The notes beneath the pieces are model-generated. The model had not been told where the DNA came from. It was given only the letters and a program-made list of their open reading frames with translations, and did not search any database. The position numbers and the translations under genes are program-made. 64,000 bases of DNA from Hawksworthiomyces lignivorus (lineage: Eukaryota; Ascomycota; Sordariomycetes; Ophiostomatales; Ophiostomataceae), in NCBI GenBank assembly GCA_002917075.1, contig NTMA01000064.1:276099-340098 (forward strand), read 5' to 3'. Shown one piece after another: positions 45,664 through 55,456 of this stretch (within the stretch, counting starts at the first letter, position 1; each line of letters opens with the position of its first letter).

Positions 45664-48171
45664 TCAGGGGCAGAGGGGCCAGAAAAAAGGGAAATCCATA
45701 CCGGCAGCGTATGCCATGTACCAGGCGCGGCTGGCGCCGCCGTCAAGCCAGGCCGGGTCGAAGTGCGGCTGGCTGAAGAAGGCGTAGGCAGCGCGGGGGT
45801 CAACGGTAGCCAGGTTGCCGTAGAGGACGCCACGCCAGCCGCCTTGGACGCGGTCGGCGGGGTGGGCGCCGGCGGCAGCGGCAAAGGTGTCGTTCCACTC
45901 GGCGGCGACGAAGGCGGGCGGGCGGCAGAAGGGCGAGCAGGGCAGCAGGGGCAGCATGTGGATGCCGTGGACGAACTCGGGGTTGTTGCCAAAGTAGGTG
46001 GTGTGGTCGATCTTATTCTCAAAGACGATGCCGCCGACGCGGTTGGCGACGAAGTTGGGCGGCTCGACGGCGGCGGCGGGGGCTGCAGCGCCGCCTCCGC
46101 TGCGCGGATTGTCAAAGTAGTAGTAGTAGGTCTGCAGGGAGCGGGCGAGCACGGCCAGCATGAGGCTGCCGCGTGCCTCGAGGACGGGGTCGCCGCGGGC
46201 GGCGCCCCACAGCTTGAGGGCGTAGACGGCCATGGCGTCCTCGGAGCTGGACTCCTGGTCCTTGCCGTCCATGGAGGGGAAGAGGCCGTGAGCCCAGCTG
46301 TGGCCGTGGTACCAGTCGAAGCTGCGAAAGGGCGGGAACAGGCGGTCGGCGCGGCTGGGGTTGGCGTAGTCGCGCACCAGCAGGTCGACAAAGGCGCCGT
46401 TGGCGGGCAGCCAGCCGGCCGGGTCGAGGTGGGCGAGCACGGCGCCGGCGTAGACAAAGTAGCCGTAGTGGAAGTGGTGGTCGTTGTAGTACGAGTTGCC
46501 AAAGTCGGCGTGCGCGTCGCCCGTGGCGTACGCGGCCGTCGACACCACGCCGCCCCACGTGCCCTCGTACGTCAGCGGGTGCTGCTGCCGGTTGGCCGCG
46601 AAGCGCGCAAACGCCGCTTTCAGCCGCGCCAGCCCGTCCGCCGCCGCCGCGTCGTCCTGCAGCAGCTCCTTGGCCAGTAGCACCAGCGTCGCGAACTTGG
46701 CGAGCCCCTTGCCCGCGTAGTACATGGAGTCGAGGTCGGTCTGGTTGTCCATGTTCTGCGCCAGCTCCTGCCGCGCCACGGCCGCAATGGCCGCGCGCGC
46801 CGCCGGCGAGAGCGCGCCGGCAACCGCCGTCCGCCGCGTCCGCGGGTCCCACGGCAGGAACCCGACGTCGGTTGGCAGCTCCGGCTCCACCATGGTCCAG
46901 GCGTCCGCCAGCACCGCCCGCACCGTGCCCTTGGTCGTCGTCTGCAGTGCCAAGCCACCCTGCACGGCCGCCTGCGTTCGCGCGTCGAAGGAGGCCACGT
47001 GGTGTGGCAGCGCAAACATGAGCAGCGGCGTGGCGGACAGGAAGGCCGCGTCGCCGGCCACGTCGCCTTTCTGAAACGTAAAGTTGTACGTCCCAGCATG
47101 GCCCTGTGACAGCGTGTGGCCCGACAGATGCACGTCCGTGGCGAACACCCCAGCCGCGTGGTCGTAGGCTGACCAGCCCTGCCCGCTGCCGTCGCCGCTG
47201 GCCACATATCGCGCCACTTGGAGGGAGCCGTAGAAGGCGCTCGTGGCCACAAGCGCGGTGGCGTTGTTGTTGAGCCGGTGCAGTGAGAGTGGCGCGGTAC
47301 CTGGGAGGCTGCGAGCGTAAAGCAGCCAAGTCGAGTTGTCGTTCATCTGCAGGACGAACCGCTGCACGCCGGGCTTCGGCGCCAGCCCACGGGCCACGCT
47401 ATTTGCGGCCAAATTGTTGGCGTCCACGGATAGGATGGCCATAGCGGACCGCAGTATTGGTCGTGAGCCGTTGTACAGACCCGTGATGAGTGCCTGGCCC
47501 TGGACCAGCGGGAACTGCACAGCCGGCGGATTGGCCGGACCACCCGGATGCAGGCCGACCATGACGGACATATCTGTGGGACTGTCAATCGTCAATGCTG
47601 TGTGGCTGTTGAGCTCGGCGGCGTCCAAGACCAGGTTCTGAATCACCGGCGGATTGAAGTAGTACGAGGCCGGGCTCCCCCGGTGGTGGCAGGGTCCGTT
47701 TGTCGGGCCGAACACGCGCTGCTCGGCCGTTGTGTAAGACACCGTCAAACCCCACCCGCCGGTAGGAGCGCGTCCCTTTGTCCAAGACACGCTGTAGGGG
47801 AAAAGATAAGCTGGAAAGTCTTGGTCGCCGAGCATCAGGTTAGCATAGAACTTGTTAGTCTCTAGCGGGCCCGTAGTCCGGCGGTTGCCAGCCGCCACGC
47901 CGAGGGGCGCTAATGGGTGGTCGGGCCGGGATTTGATCTGCGGCGGGATAGCTGCCGGCTCGGGTGCCATAAAAATGTCCATGTTGTCAATTGATGAAGC
48001 AGCTTGGCAGCTTGTGACAGTATGAGTGGTTGTGAGGTTGTTGGCGTCAGCATCGACATGCGATGCAGATGTGACGACGGCATGGGGTAAATCCCTGATA
48101 TTGCTTGGCATACTGTAGCCACCCACAGCAAATAGAGCCAAGGGGGAGAGAGTGGCGACCCATGTCTTCAT
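45664..48171 (-). CDS. Endo-1,3-beta-glucanase, glycoside hydrolase family 81
   Basis: A single long exon of 835 aa with a signal peptide (MKTWVATLSPLALFAVGGYS). The GH81 N-terminal signature PLETNKFYANLMLGDQDFPA is followed by WGLTVSYTT. The catalytic part contains DFGNSYYNDHHFHYGYF, DWYHGHSWAHGLF and DQESSSEDAMAVYALKLWG, whose Glu640 and Glu644 match the catalytic acidic pair region of the family. The enzyme cuts 1,3-beta-glucan in fungal walls, either its own during growth or that of other fungi. The 3' end is uncertain: a GTATGG donor at the codon after MAYAAG could splice to TTTTAG about 106 bases on, giving a shorter tail (MAYAAGGS). Confidence 0.93.
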   Translation of the reverse strand: MKTWVATLSPLALFAVGGYSMPSNIRDLPHAVVTSASHVDADANNLTTTHTVTSCQAASSIDNMDIFMAPEPAAIPPQIKSRPDHPLAPLGVAAGNRRTTGPLETNKFYANLMLGDQDFPAYLFPYSVSWTKGRAPTGGWGLTVSYTTAEQRVFGPTNGPCHHRGSPASYYFNPPVIQNLVLDAAELNSHTALTIDSPTDMSVMVGLHPGGPANPPAVQFPLVQGQALITGLYNGSRPILRSAMAILSVDANNLAANSVARGLAPKPGVQRFVLQMNDNSTWLLYARSLPGTAPLSLHRLNNNATALVATSAFYGSLQVARYVASGDGSGQGWSAYDHAAGVFATDVHLSGHTLSQGHAGTYNFTFQKGDVAGDAAFLSATPLLMFALPHHVASFDARTQAAVQGGLALQTTTKGTVRAVLADAWTMVEPELPTDVGFLPWDPRTRRTAVAGALSPAARAAIAAVARQELAQNMDNQTDLDSMYYAGKGLAKFATLVLLAKELLQDDAAAADGLARLKAAFARFAANRQQHPLTYEGTWGGVVSTAAYATGDAHADFGNSYYNDHHFHYGYFVYAGAVLAHLDPAGWLPANGAFVDLLVRDYANPSRADRLFPPFRSFDWYHGHSWAHGLFPSMDGKDQESSSEDAMAVYALKLWGAARGDPVLEARGSLMLAVLARSLQTYYYYFDNPRSGGGAAAPAAAVEPPNFVANRVGGIVFENKIDHTTYFGNNPEFVHGIHMLPLLPCSPFCRPPAFVAAEWNDTFAAAAGAHPADRVQGGWRGVLYGNLATVDPRAAYAFFSQPHFDPAWLDGGASRAWYMAYAAGMDFPFFWPLCP

Positions 48172-49231
48172 TGTGATTGGAGTGCAGAGCTATGCAGCTT
48201 GAGAGGAGCTATTGTGTTAAGACCGAGATTTGATATGGAGTCGTCGGCCGTGGGCTGCCTGCAACCCAGAGCTAGAATTAAGTCTACTGAGACTGGAGGG
48301 AAGCTGTTCGAGGTCTAATAATAAGGCTTGGTGCAGGAGGAAAGAGAAAGATTATGTTCTGTCTAGAACCAGAAGGATGCCAATGAAGAAAGTTAGACAA
48401 CCACGACTTAAGGAATCGAGCAGAAGTCTGGCAGAAAGATGTACAAGAGTGCAATCGATAGACAATTAATAGATTAGAAAGACCCGTATTCCGAAGAGAA
48501 GAAGCATTGAGGACGCCTGGAAGATGCAGAGGGAGAAAAACTGAAGGAGCAAAAGAAGAGCTGATATGAGGGCCGGATATTCATGTGTAGATGATATTTT
48601 AGGATGCCAAAGAGAACGAAAAAAATTAACAAACAAGCAAACAAAGGCTCAGCAGCGCGGCCGGCTTGGATTGGGGATAAAGTTGAGTATGAAACATGAC
48701 TCTGTTCTTCCTCTGGTCGTCTGTGGTATCTGTGGTTTGTTACCCATTGTCCCGTCCGATGTGTACATGAAGATCAACAGAAGAGATGCTGGTAGAACAT
48801 GAAGAAAAGCTGTCATCTAATAAACAGTAAACGAGCAGCCAGATACTAAAACTTTGACATATGTGATGTCTAAAAACAGACACCAAAACGCAGACTCGAG
48901 CTTCCGCCCTGCAGGGATCTGTGTCCCTCTGCCGTGCTATATGTTTAACCGGAAAAAGGGGTCAGCCTCCTGGGTCCCCGTGGAGAAGCCGTGTTATTTT
49001 CTCCAGGTTTATTAATGGGCGTTTTCCCTTCCTTTTGCAGAAAGAAAAATATGCTCCCTTGTTTGAAGTAAAGAAAGGTCGACCATCGCTCTCTGATCAG
49101 ATCAGCAGGGAGCTGGGCCAGATCGCCCGGGCCACGTCCTCGTTCTGCAGATCCAGGAAAAGAGCACCAACGAGTAATAATAGTATTGTCTCTATTTGAC
49201 GTAGCAAAGTGATTTCATTTCTGCATGGCGC
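48172..49231. other. Intergenic region
   Basis: Upstream of the glucanase (minus strand) and downstream of the Stn1-like gene. Purine-rich on the plus strand between 48280 and 48660. No gene or repeat was recognised. Confidence 0.5.
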
Positions 49232-50332
49232 CTATCTGGATCCCAAATTCCATTTCTTTGGCGGCGATGGAAGTGCCAGCCTCTCTTCAGCCGTTTCCGT
49301 AGATGCTTCCTTTGCACTTAGATTGCCGTGAGCTTCATCTCCTGGCCGCGGGCCGAGCACCCACTTCTTGGGGGGAGGCAGTGGCCTGTCCGCTTCCTCT
49401 GGCAAGTCACCGGCAGACAGCTCGTCTCGTCTCCTCTTCTTGTCGTTTCCCTTTCCGGGCTTGGCGACCGCTTCCGCGCTCTGCGCCTTCATTCCGTCTC
49501 TGCCTCCCTTGTCCTCCTTCTTGTCCTCTTTCTTGTCCTTGCCTTTCCCCGTCTCGCCGGCGGCCGCGCGCCGACAGTCCCGCACGGTGTGCCGATCCAG
49601 CACCCAGGGCCGCCGCAGAGTGTCCCGCGCAAAGGCGTGCACCTTGGCCCAGACCTGCACCTCCTGCTCTGTGGCGCGCAGCACGGCCAGCTTGCGCGCG
49701 TGGACCTGCAGGGCGTCGCGGAAGGGCCGCAGCTCGCCCTTGATGTCGACGACGGTGCCGGGCGGCAGCGGAGTGGCATCGTAGCTCGCGGCCGCAGGCG
49801 CAGGCGGAATATGTGTCGTAGATGGTGCACCCGCGACAGCGCCCGGCGCAGCGGCGTCTTCGCTCGTCTGCTTCACCGCCGGTTTGTCGGCTGCACGGGA
49901 GTTCGCGCTCATGTTTGCGTTCGCATTAGCGTTCGTCGCAGCAGTCACGACACACTCGATGGTGGCGCCGCTCCCATCGTCTATGGTATACACAGGGCGA
50001 TCGAAATAGACGTTGCAGGCGAGGATGACGCCGGCGATGCGCACCCACTTGATGGGGTGGTTCAGGTAGAAGAAGACATTCTGGCCTGGGCAGCTGGTCA
50101 GCGGCGCAACGAAAACGTCCCCTACACCAAGCAAAGGTTGCAAAAATACAAAGCCAGCAGAGAAAAGGAGCAGATAGCACCCACCTTGGAAATCAGCAAA
50201 CCGTGTCAGCCCGACGACGTCGGCCGCGCGCACTGGACACCACCGGTTGAGCGTCGGCGACAGGTGGAAGCAGTATTGTGGGTAGTAGGCGAGCTCGCGG
50301 GGCGCCGCCGACGACGACGGCGCGTCGGTCAT
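49232..50332 (-). CDS. Telomere-capping OB-fold protein, Stn1-like
   Basis: Exons 50332-50185 and 50121-49232 give 345 aa; the 63-base intron is a multiple of three, so read-through would also stay open, but its donor and acceptor are canonical. The N-terminal YPQYCFHLSPTLNRWCPVRA and NHPIKWVRIAGVILACNVYF are typical of fungal Stn1 OB folds, and GTVVDIKGELRPFRDALQVH continues the beta-barrel. The C-terminal third is charged and low in complexity, with lysine-rich runs and a repeated PPKKW(V/N)LG motif (two copies). Stn1 binds telomeric single strands with Ten1 and limits telomerase. The GC-rich code and conserved function place this in a core part of the chromosome. Confidence 0.8.
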   Translation of the reverse strand: MTDAPSSSAAPRELAYYPQYCFHLSPTLNRWCPVRAADVVGLTRFADFQGGCYLLLFSAGFVFLQPLLGVGDVFVAPLTSCPGQNVFFYLNHPIKWVRIAGVILACNVYFDRPVYTIDDGSGATIECVVTAATNANANANMSANSRAADKPAVKQTSEDAAAPGAVAGAPSTTHIPPAPAAASYDATPLPPGTVVDIKGELRPFRDALQVHARKLAVLRATEQEVQVWAKVHAFARDTLRRPWVLDRHTVRDCRRAAAGETGKGKDKKEDKKEDKGGRDGMKAQSAEAVAKPGKGNDKKRRRDELSAGDLPEEADRPLPPPKKWVLGPRPGDEAHGNLSAKEASTETAEERLALPSPPKKWNLGSR

Positions 50333-50932
50333 GGCATGGCTAGAATGGATGGGTAGTCGAAGGATGCAGTCGTACTCCGCAGAGGAGAAGACGCGGAGAG
50401 TGCATGCGCGTGGGAGACACGCAACACGATGCGAGAGGTAAAGTAGCGCAATGTAGTTGTTGATGCCGAAACCCACGAGGTCGGTTAGCGGGGGAAACGC
50501 CAAATAAGAACAGCCTATCAGCGGTTAAGCTCGCTGCGTTAACACAACAACCGCTGTAAGCACGCCTGCCAAATCGCATCCATAGCCTCAAAGTTAGTAC
50601 TTATTCGATAGCAATTCTACAACTACAACCACTACAGCCTTGGTTAAACGACTACACGAGGCTCACGCAGCACCGCTAGCCATGAGGTGGCAAAGCAGGC
50701 GATGAAGTCACATCTAATAACAAAGGATATCAAAATAGGAACTGCATTGAATTTTCTTGTTCAGATAGAGACATGTCATCTAATGCTCCTAACGCCCAAA
50801 AACGCCAATCTGTACTGTATGCCGCCAGCCAGCCATCCCTCCATCCATCCACTCAGGTGCAGCGATCCGTAGAATTATATGCTATTACATTGTCGTACGA
50901 GAATGACCAATTTCCAAACTCCTGTTCGTGCT
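50333..50932. other. Intergenic region between Stn1-like and DnaJ genes
   Basis: Promoter of the Stn1-like gene and 3' flank of the DnaJ gene, both on the minus strand. No further gene was recognised. Confidence 0.5.
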
Positions 50933-51958
50933 TCATCGTCGTGCTTTTTTGGCTGCCTTGCTGCTGCTGCTGCTGCTGCCACTGCCGTTCTTCTTCAACC
51001 GCGCTGCTGCTGCCTGGAACGCCTCCTCGGACGGCTCTCCGTCGTCCTCGTCCTCGTCCTCGTCCACTGCACGGCGTTTCTGGCTCTTCTTGCTGTTTTT
51101 CTTCTTGCTCTTCTGCTCCGTCGCGCCGTACTTGGCTGCCAGGTTGTCCAGGAACGAAGCCGCCCTATCCTGCTGCCGCTTCTGGATCAGCGCCGCCAGG
51201 CCCGCCTGGTCGTCCGCCGCCTTGGCCTTGGCCTTGCCCTTGGCCTTTCCTTTTGCGCTGCCAGATGCGGCTGTCCCGTTCTTGTCGGTGCTGCCGCTCC
51301 CAAACAGCTTGTCGTGCACGCCCAGCTCCCGGGCGTATTCCTCGGCCTCGCGGCTCTCGCGCTTCGCCGCTGCCGTGCGCGCCTTCTTGGCCGCCGCCGT
51401 CTCGCCCGTGTACTTGGCAAAGGCGCGCACCTCGCCGGCCGCAATGGCCGCGTCGATGATGGCGCGGAAGCGCGCGTCGTCGTCCGTCAGCACGTCGCTC
51501 AGCAGCACCGACTCGTACACGCCGTCCATGTTGCCCTTGTAGCGCGTGTACGCCGCCAGCACGTCATCGCGCTCCTCGTCCGAGCCCTTGTATTCTGCGG
51601 CCACCTTGGCGATGGCGTCGGCCGACACGGCGTCCGCAAAGGCCGCCCGGTAAAAGTCAGACCAGCTGAAGCCCTCGGCATCCACCACCGACTCGGCCGT
51701 CGACCCCGTCTCGTCGTAGCGCTTGCGGCGCGCCGCGTCCGACAGCACCGCGTACGCAAACGCCACCCGCTGGAACCGCCCGTGCGCATCCGCCTTCTGG
51801 TCCTCCGGCACCTTGTCGGGGTGCGTCTGCAGCGCCGCCCGCCGGTACGCCGCCTTGACCTGGTCCGCCGTCGCGGCGCGCTCCAGGCCCAGCACCTCGT
51901 AGGGGTCGATCACGGGGGGGTCGCCGGCCGAGGCGATGCTCTCATCGTCAGAATCCAT
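50933..51958 (-). CDS. DnaJ-domain protein, DNAJC9-like
   Basis: A single exon of 341 aa. The J domain begins at DPYEVLGLERAATADQVKAA and has the HPD motif at residues 46-48 (QTHPDK), then FQRVAFAYAVLSDAARRKRYDETG. A second conserved region (SWSDFYRAAFADAVSADAI..., KGSDEERDDVLAAYTRYKGN) matches DNAJC9, an Hsp70 co-chaperone and histone chaperone. The C-terminus is basic with acidic patches and probable nuclear-localisation clusters (KKKNSKKSQKRR). It shares a divergent promoter of about 400 bases with the deaminase gene. Confidence 0.9.
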   Translation of the reverse strand: MDSDDESIASAGDPPVIDPYEVLGLERAATADQVKAAYRRAALQTHPDKVPEDQKADAHGRFQRVAFAYAVLSDAARRKRYDETGSTAESVVDAEGFSWSDFYRAAFADAVSADAIAKVAAEYKGSDEERDDVLAAYTRYKGNMDGVYESVLLSDVLTDDDARFRAIIDAAIAAGEVRAFAKYTGETAAAKKARTAAAKRESREAEEYARELGVHDKLFGSGSTDKNGTAASGSAKGKAKGKAKAKAADDQAGLAALIQKRQQDRAASFLDNLAAKYGATEQKSKKKNSKKSQKRRAVDEDEDEDDGEPSEEAFQAAAARLKKNGSGSSSSSSKAAKKARR

Positions 51959-52365
51959 TCTGGAAAAGCAGAGGTTGTTGTAGTAGGGGGATTGGAAGGG
52001 GTCGTAGTCGTTGTTTATAGGGGGAGGAGTGAGTCGTGAATGTATAGCGAGAAAACTCGAAGCTCCAAAGTGGTTCTTGATCTTTTTGTAGGTGAGACGC
52101 GTCCAGAGCGCGTCCCCATAGGGAAGCTTAATGGCTGCTCTGAGCCAAGGACCACCAATTGAGGGGTTGCTTGAAAGGCTCGGATGCGCTAAAACTTAGC
52201 GTCTTATCTCTGTACCGTTCACTAATTCTTTGGCAATTTACGCTCTCATTTGCCCTAAAACGCTGCTCTGACGTATTACTACGCACTGCTAATTCATCCA
52301 CTCTATTCGTTCGTTGTTCGTCGTCTGCCTCGCGCCACCCACCACCATCACCACCAGCGATTCCC
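51959..52365. promoter_or_regulatory. Divergent promoter between DnaJ and deaminase genes
   Basis: The 407 bases separate two start codons pointing outward. No regulator dyad like those at 11-27 kb was seen. Confidence 0.5.
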
Positions 52366-52971
52366 ATGCCCACAATGGATGACCTACCAGCCATTGCCCC
52401 CGGCGACCACCTCGCCTACTTGCGCTATGCGCTCTCCCTGGCTGAGAAGTCGCCGCCGAAGCCGTCCAACTTCCGCGTGGGCGCCGTGCTCGTCGACCCC
52501 GCCGCTTCGTCCGCCCAGCAGGCCGTCCTGGCCTCCGGCTACACGCTGGAGCTGCCCGGCAACACGCATGCCGAGCAGTGCTGCTTTCTCAAGCTGGCCG
52601 AGCGCCACGGCGTGCGCGAGGAGGACCTAGCCGCGCTGGACGACGCCGCGCTGCCTCCCGCCCTCGCCCTCTACACTACCATGGAGCCGTGCTCTTTCCG
52701 GCTCAGCGGTAACCTGCCCTGCGTCCAGCGCGTGCTGCGGCTGGCCGGCCTCGGCAAGGAGCAGGAGCCGGCTCCAGAGCGGCGGCAGAGGAAGGTTACC
52801 GTTTACGTGGGCGTCACCGAGCCCGACAAGTTCGTCGCGGAGAACACGGGCAGGAAGACGCTCGAGGCCGCTGGCATCCAAGTAGTTCACGTGGCGGGTC
52901 TCGAGGAGGACATCCTCAAGGTGGCTACAGCCGGTCATAAGAAAGAAGAAGAGGCAGCTGCCGTGGCCTAG
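52366..52971 (+). CDS. Zinc-dependent CMP/dCMP-type deaminase (RibD-like deaminase fold)
   Basis: A single exon of 201 aa from MPTMDD; longer in-frame upstream sequence lacks family similarity. The zinc motif is complete: HAE at 68-70 with the catalytic Glu70, and PCSFRLSGNLPC (108-119) supplying Cys109 and Cys119. NFRVGAVLVD and YTTMEPCS are characteristic of the diaminohydroxyphosphoribosylaminopyrimidine/tRNA-type deaminase group. It lacks the reductase or pseudouridine-synthase domain seen in fused riboflavin enzymes. The most likely role is pyrimidine deamination in riboflavin or nucleotide metabolism. Confidence 0.85.
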   Translation: MPTMDDLPAIAPGDHLAYLRYALSLAEKSPPKPSNFRVGAVLVDPAASSAQQAVLASGYTLELPGNTHAEQCCFLKLAERHGVREEDLAALDDAALPPALALYTTMEPCSFRLSGNLPCVQRVLRLAGLGKEQEPAPERRQRKVTVYVGVTEPDKFVAENTGRKTLEAAGIQVVHVAGLEEDILKVATAGHKKEEEAAAVA

Positions 52972-53844
52972 ACAAAATCAAAGGACAAGGTCAGACACAA
53001 GGGGCGGAGGCGGAGGCGGAGACGGAGAGAAACAAATAAAACCCGAGACCGAGCAAATGACAACAAACCTTTGTGCCCAGTGGCTGGTCTCATCTCGTAA
53101 CTGTCGATTGACGGACTGTTAATATCCGCATGGCAGTGTCTGCGCTCTGTCGTCAGATATACCTCAATATCCGGTTAATATTGTCTTCCGCCTACAGGGT
53201 TTCCCGTGTTCCCGTCTGCTGAGCCTGCTGGAACCGGTTTACCACTCATACTTTAGTCTTTATTCTACTGCTTGGCGCACTGCTCATCAGTGTGCATATG
53301 TTGTCAACATACTGTTGTCGTCATATCCGCCACAGAAATAGCAGCAAAATAGCCTATGGCTGTCCTTCTCGTTGATGAAAGAGATGGAAACATAAGACCC
53401 CTAGGCTAGGTAGATGGCACAAATTGCTTTTTGAATAGCCCCCAAGACCTCTTTGGAGCCCGCTGCCACGGCCCTGCGTCTCGCTGAGGCTTTCAGTCAG
53501 AGAACCTTTGGAAATGAAAATATTCCTCCGGAATCCGGGTCTGACTGCTTTCGGTCAATATACAATTAATTTGCAGGTTTGCAGACAGAGGCAGAGACAG
53601 AGTCTTCAAGTAGTGCATACGGCCCTGCGGGAATTGCAAAATCACCGTCTTACACCCTTTAATCTAATTGTTCTATGTCTCTTCTCAGCTCTTGTCAGCT
53701 GCGTCTCGCAAGTTATTCCATTATTGTCAAGGCTGTTGCTTTGTTTGTATAAAAGATCATCTTCTGCGTCAGTGACCCTCTTCTTGCAGGCCTGGTCGTG
53801 TCCACGACAAACACATCCTCATCCCCTCTGCAAAGTCTCTCATA
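52972..53844. other. Intergenic region
   Basis: 3' flank of the deaminase and promoter of the secreted copper-site protein. No gene or repeat was recognised. Confidence 0.5.
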
Positions 53845-55111
53845 ATGCTTGCCTCTTCTATTGCGGCCGCCCTGGCCCTGGCTGCCGGACCACCAGCTGG
53901 TGACAGCGCCAGCACGAACCGCTTTGCAACTCTCGAGTCGCTAACACCGCCGGCGAGCTCAGCCCACTTCGGCATCCAGCGTGCCAAGTCTCGTCAGGGG
54001 CCCTTTAGCGTGCCGGCCATGGTGCCGATGTCTGACAGCGACGACAACGGCATGGGCAGCTTCCACGAGGTGGCGCACATGCCCTGCCACGACTGCTACA
54101 TTACCGGCTTCGAGTTCGGCCTCGAGTACCCGGACGGCACCTACGCCAACGTCAACACCAGCATGTACCTGCACCACGGCGTGCTGGTCAACCTGGACCG
54201 CACCGACGCGGCCTGCCTCTCGTCCCTGGGCGACGGCCTCCAGCGCATGTTCGGCGCCGGCAACGAGCGCGGCCACGTCGATCTGACGCTGAACGGGTGC
54301 GCTCTCCTTTTTCTCTTTTTCTTTTCCTGCTCTCTGCTTGCTAGGCACAGATCTCAGTCATTTTGGCTCCCTTGCTGACGTCTCCAGTACCCGCAAAGCC
54401 GGCTACTACGTCGGCCCCAACGACACCATCGCGTTCGTCATCGAGGTGATGAACTCGGAGGCGACAGCCCGCGACATTGTCGTCACCGGCACCTGGGACT
54501 ACGTCGAGGGCGCGCCCGCTGCTGCCGCTGGTTTTGCCTCGGCCGTGCCCGTGTGGCTCGACATTGACGGCGAGTGCGGCTCCTTCACCAACGGCTCCGA
54601 GGTCGCCGTGGCCCCCGACACGCCCGCCTTTGTCTACGGCATGCCGGATCCCTGGAGCCTCGGCGCCGGCGTGCAAAAGGGGCTGGTAGCCGCCTCACCG
54701 TCTTCCTCGACGCCGCCCACGTCCTACGACATCCTCGTCGCCGGCAGCCACCTGCACGACGGCGGCCTGCAGCTAGACATTGCCAAGAACGGCCAGGTCG
54801 TGTGCGAGGGCGTGGCCCGCTACGGCGAGACCCCCGGCTACTTGAGCCCCCCGGCCAACGACAGCATGGGCGGCATGCCCGGTATGCGCATGGCGACTGC
54901 AGGGGCCGCTGCCGAGCAGCGCCTCTCCCACATCTCGTCCATCCACCTGTGCACCGACGTCGGCCCGACCACGTCGGCTGACAAGTGGACCGTCACCGCG
55001 CACTACAACATGACGGCGCATCCGGGCATGGAGACGGCCAACGGCAGTGTCAAGCCCATCATGGGCATCAGCATCATGTTCCTGGTGGAGTCCAATGCTG
55101 GGAAAGTGTGA
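53845..55111 (+). CDS. Secreted SURNod19-like protein with a PHM-type copper-site pattern
   Basis: Exons 53845-54296 and 54388-55111 give 391 aa. The signal peptide is MLASSIAAALALAAG. The pattern YLHHGVL (His110-His111) and GSHLHDGGLQ (His272, His274) recalls the two copper centres of peptidylglycine and dopamine monooxygenases (HH... and HxH). The overall plan, with a long spacer between them, fits the SURNod19/PHM-like fold of plants and fungi. A Met-rich loop (SMGGMPGMRMATAG) lies near 307-320. It is probably an extracellular copper protein; whether it is a monooxygenase is not shown. It lies tail to tail with the L-fuconate dehydratase gene. Confidence 0.75.
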
Positions 55112-55456
55112 GACCCAGGTTCTGAGAAGAAAGTACGCGAGATGCACATGACACCTCTTTCAAGATGAACAAAAACATTTCGAAGAAATTGCGACGTGTC
55201 AATTCCTTACTCTGTTTAGATTAATGTACAAAAAAAAAAAAAAAAATAGAATGAAAATATATGCCCAATGTGTTTCAAATGAAACTATGCCCTTTTTGCC
55301 TTTCGTCATCATCATGAGGATAGTGCCTGACCACCCCTTTTTGTTGTTGTGGTATCAAACGGCTCGACCAAAATCAAAACTATACAGGATGCCATCGTTG
55401 CCCTGCGGACAAGCAAACCATGCTGCTTGACCCCTCTTTTCCCTTCTTTCAGTCCT
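55112..55456. other. Short spacer between convergent genes
   Basis: Contains a run of about 18 A (55229-55246). It holds the 3' flanks of the copper-site protein and the L-fuconate dehydratase gene. Confidence 0.5.

Noticed and set aside
45361..46680. Long plus-strand open frame of 439 codons
   Set aside because: It lies mostly antisense to the GH81 gene and is Gly/Val/Ala-rich with no domain, as expected from GC-rich codons read on the other strand.
46112..47329. Second minus-strand frame of 405 codons
   Set aside because: Overlaps the GH81 coding frame out of phase and is extremely Arg-rich.
50879..52039. Plus-strand open frame of 386 codons
   Set aside because: Antisense to the DnaJ gene; composition is an artefact of high GC in third positions.
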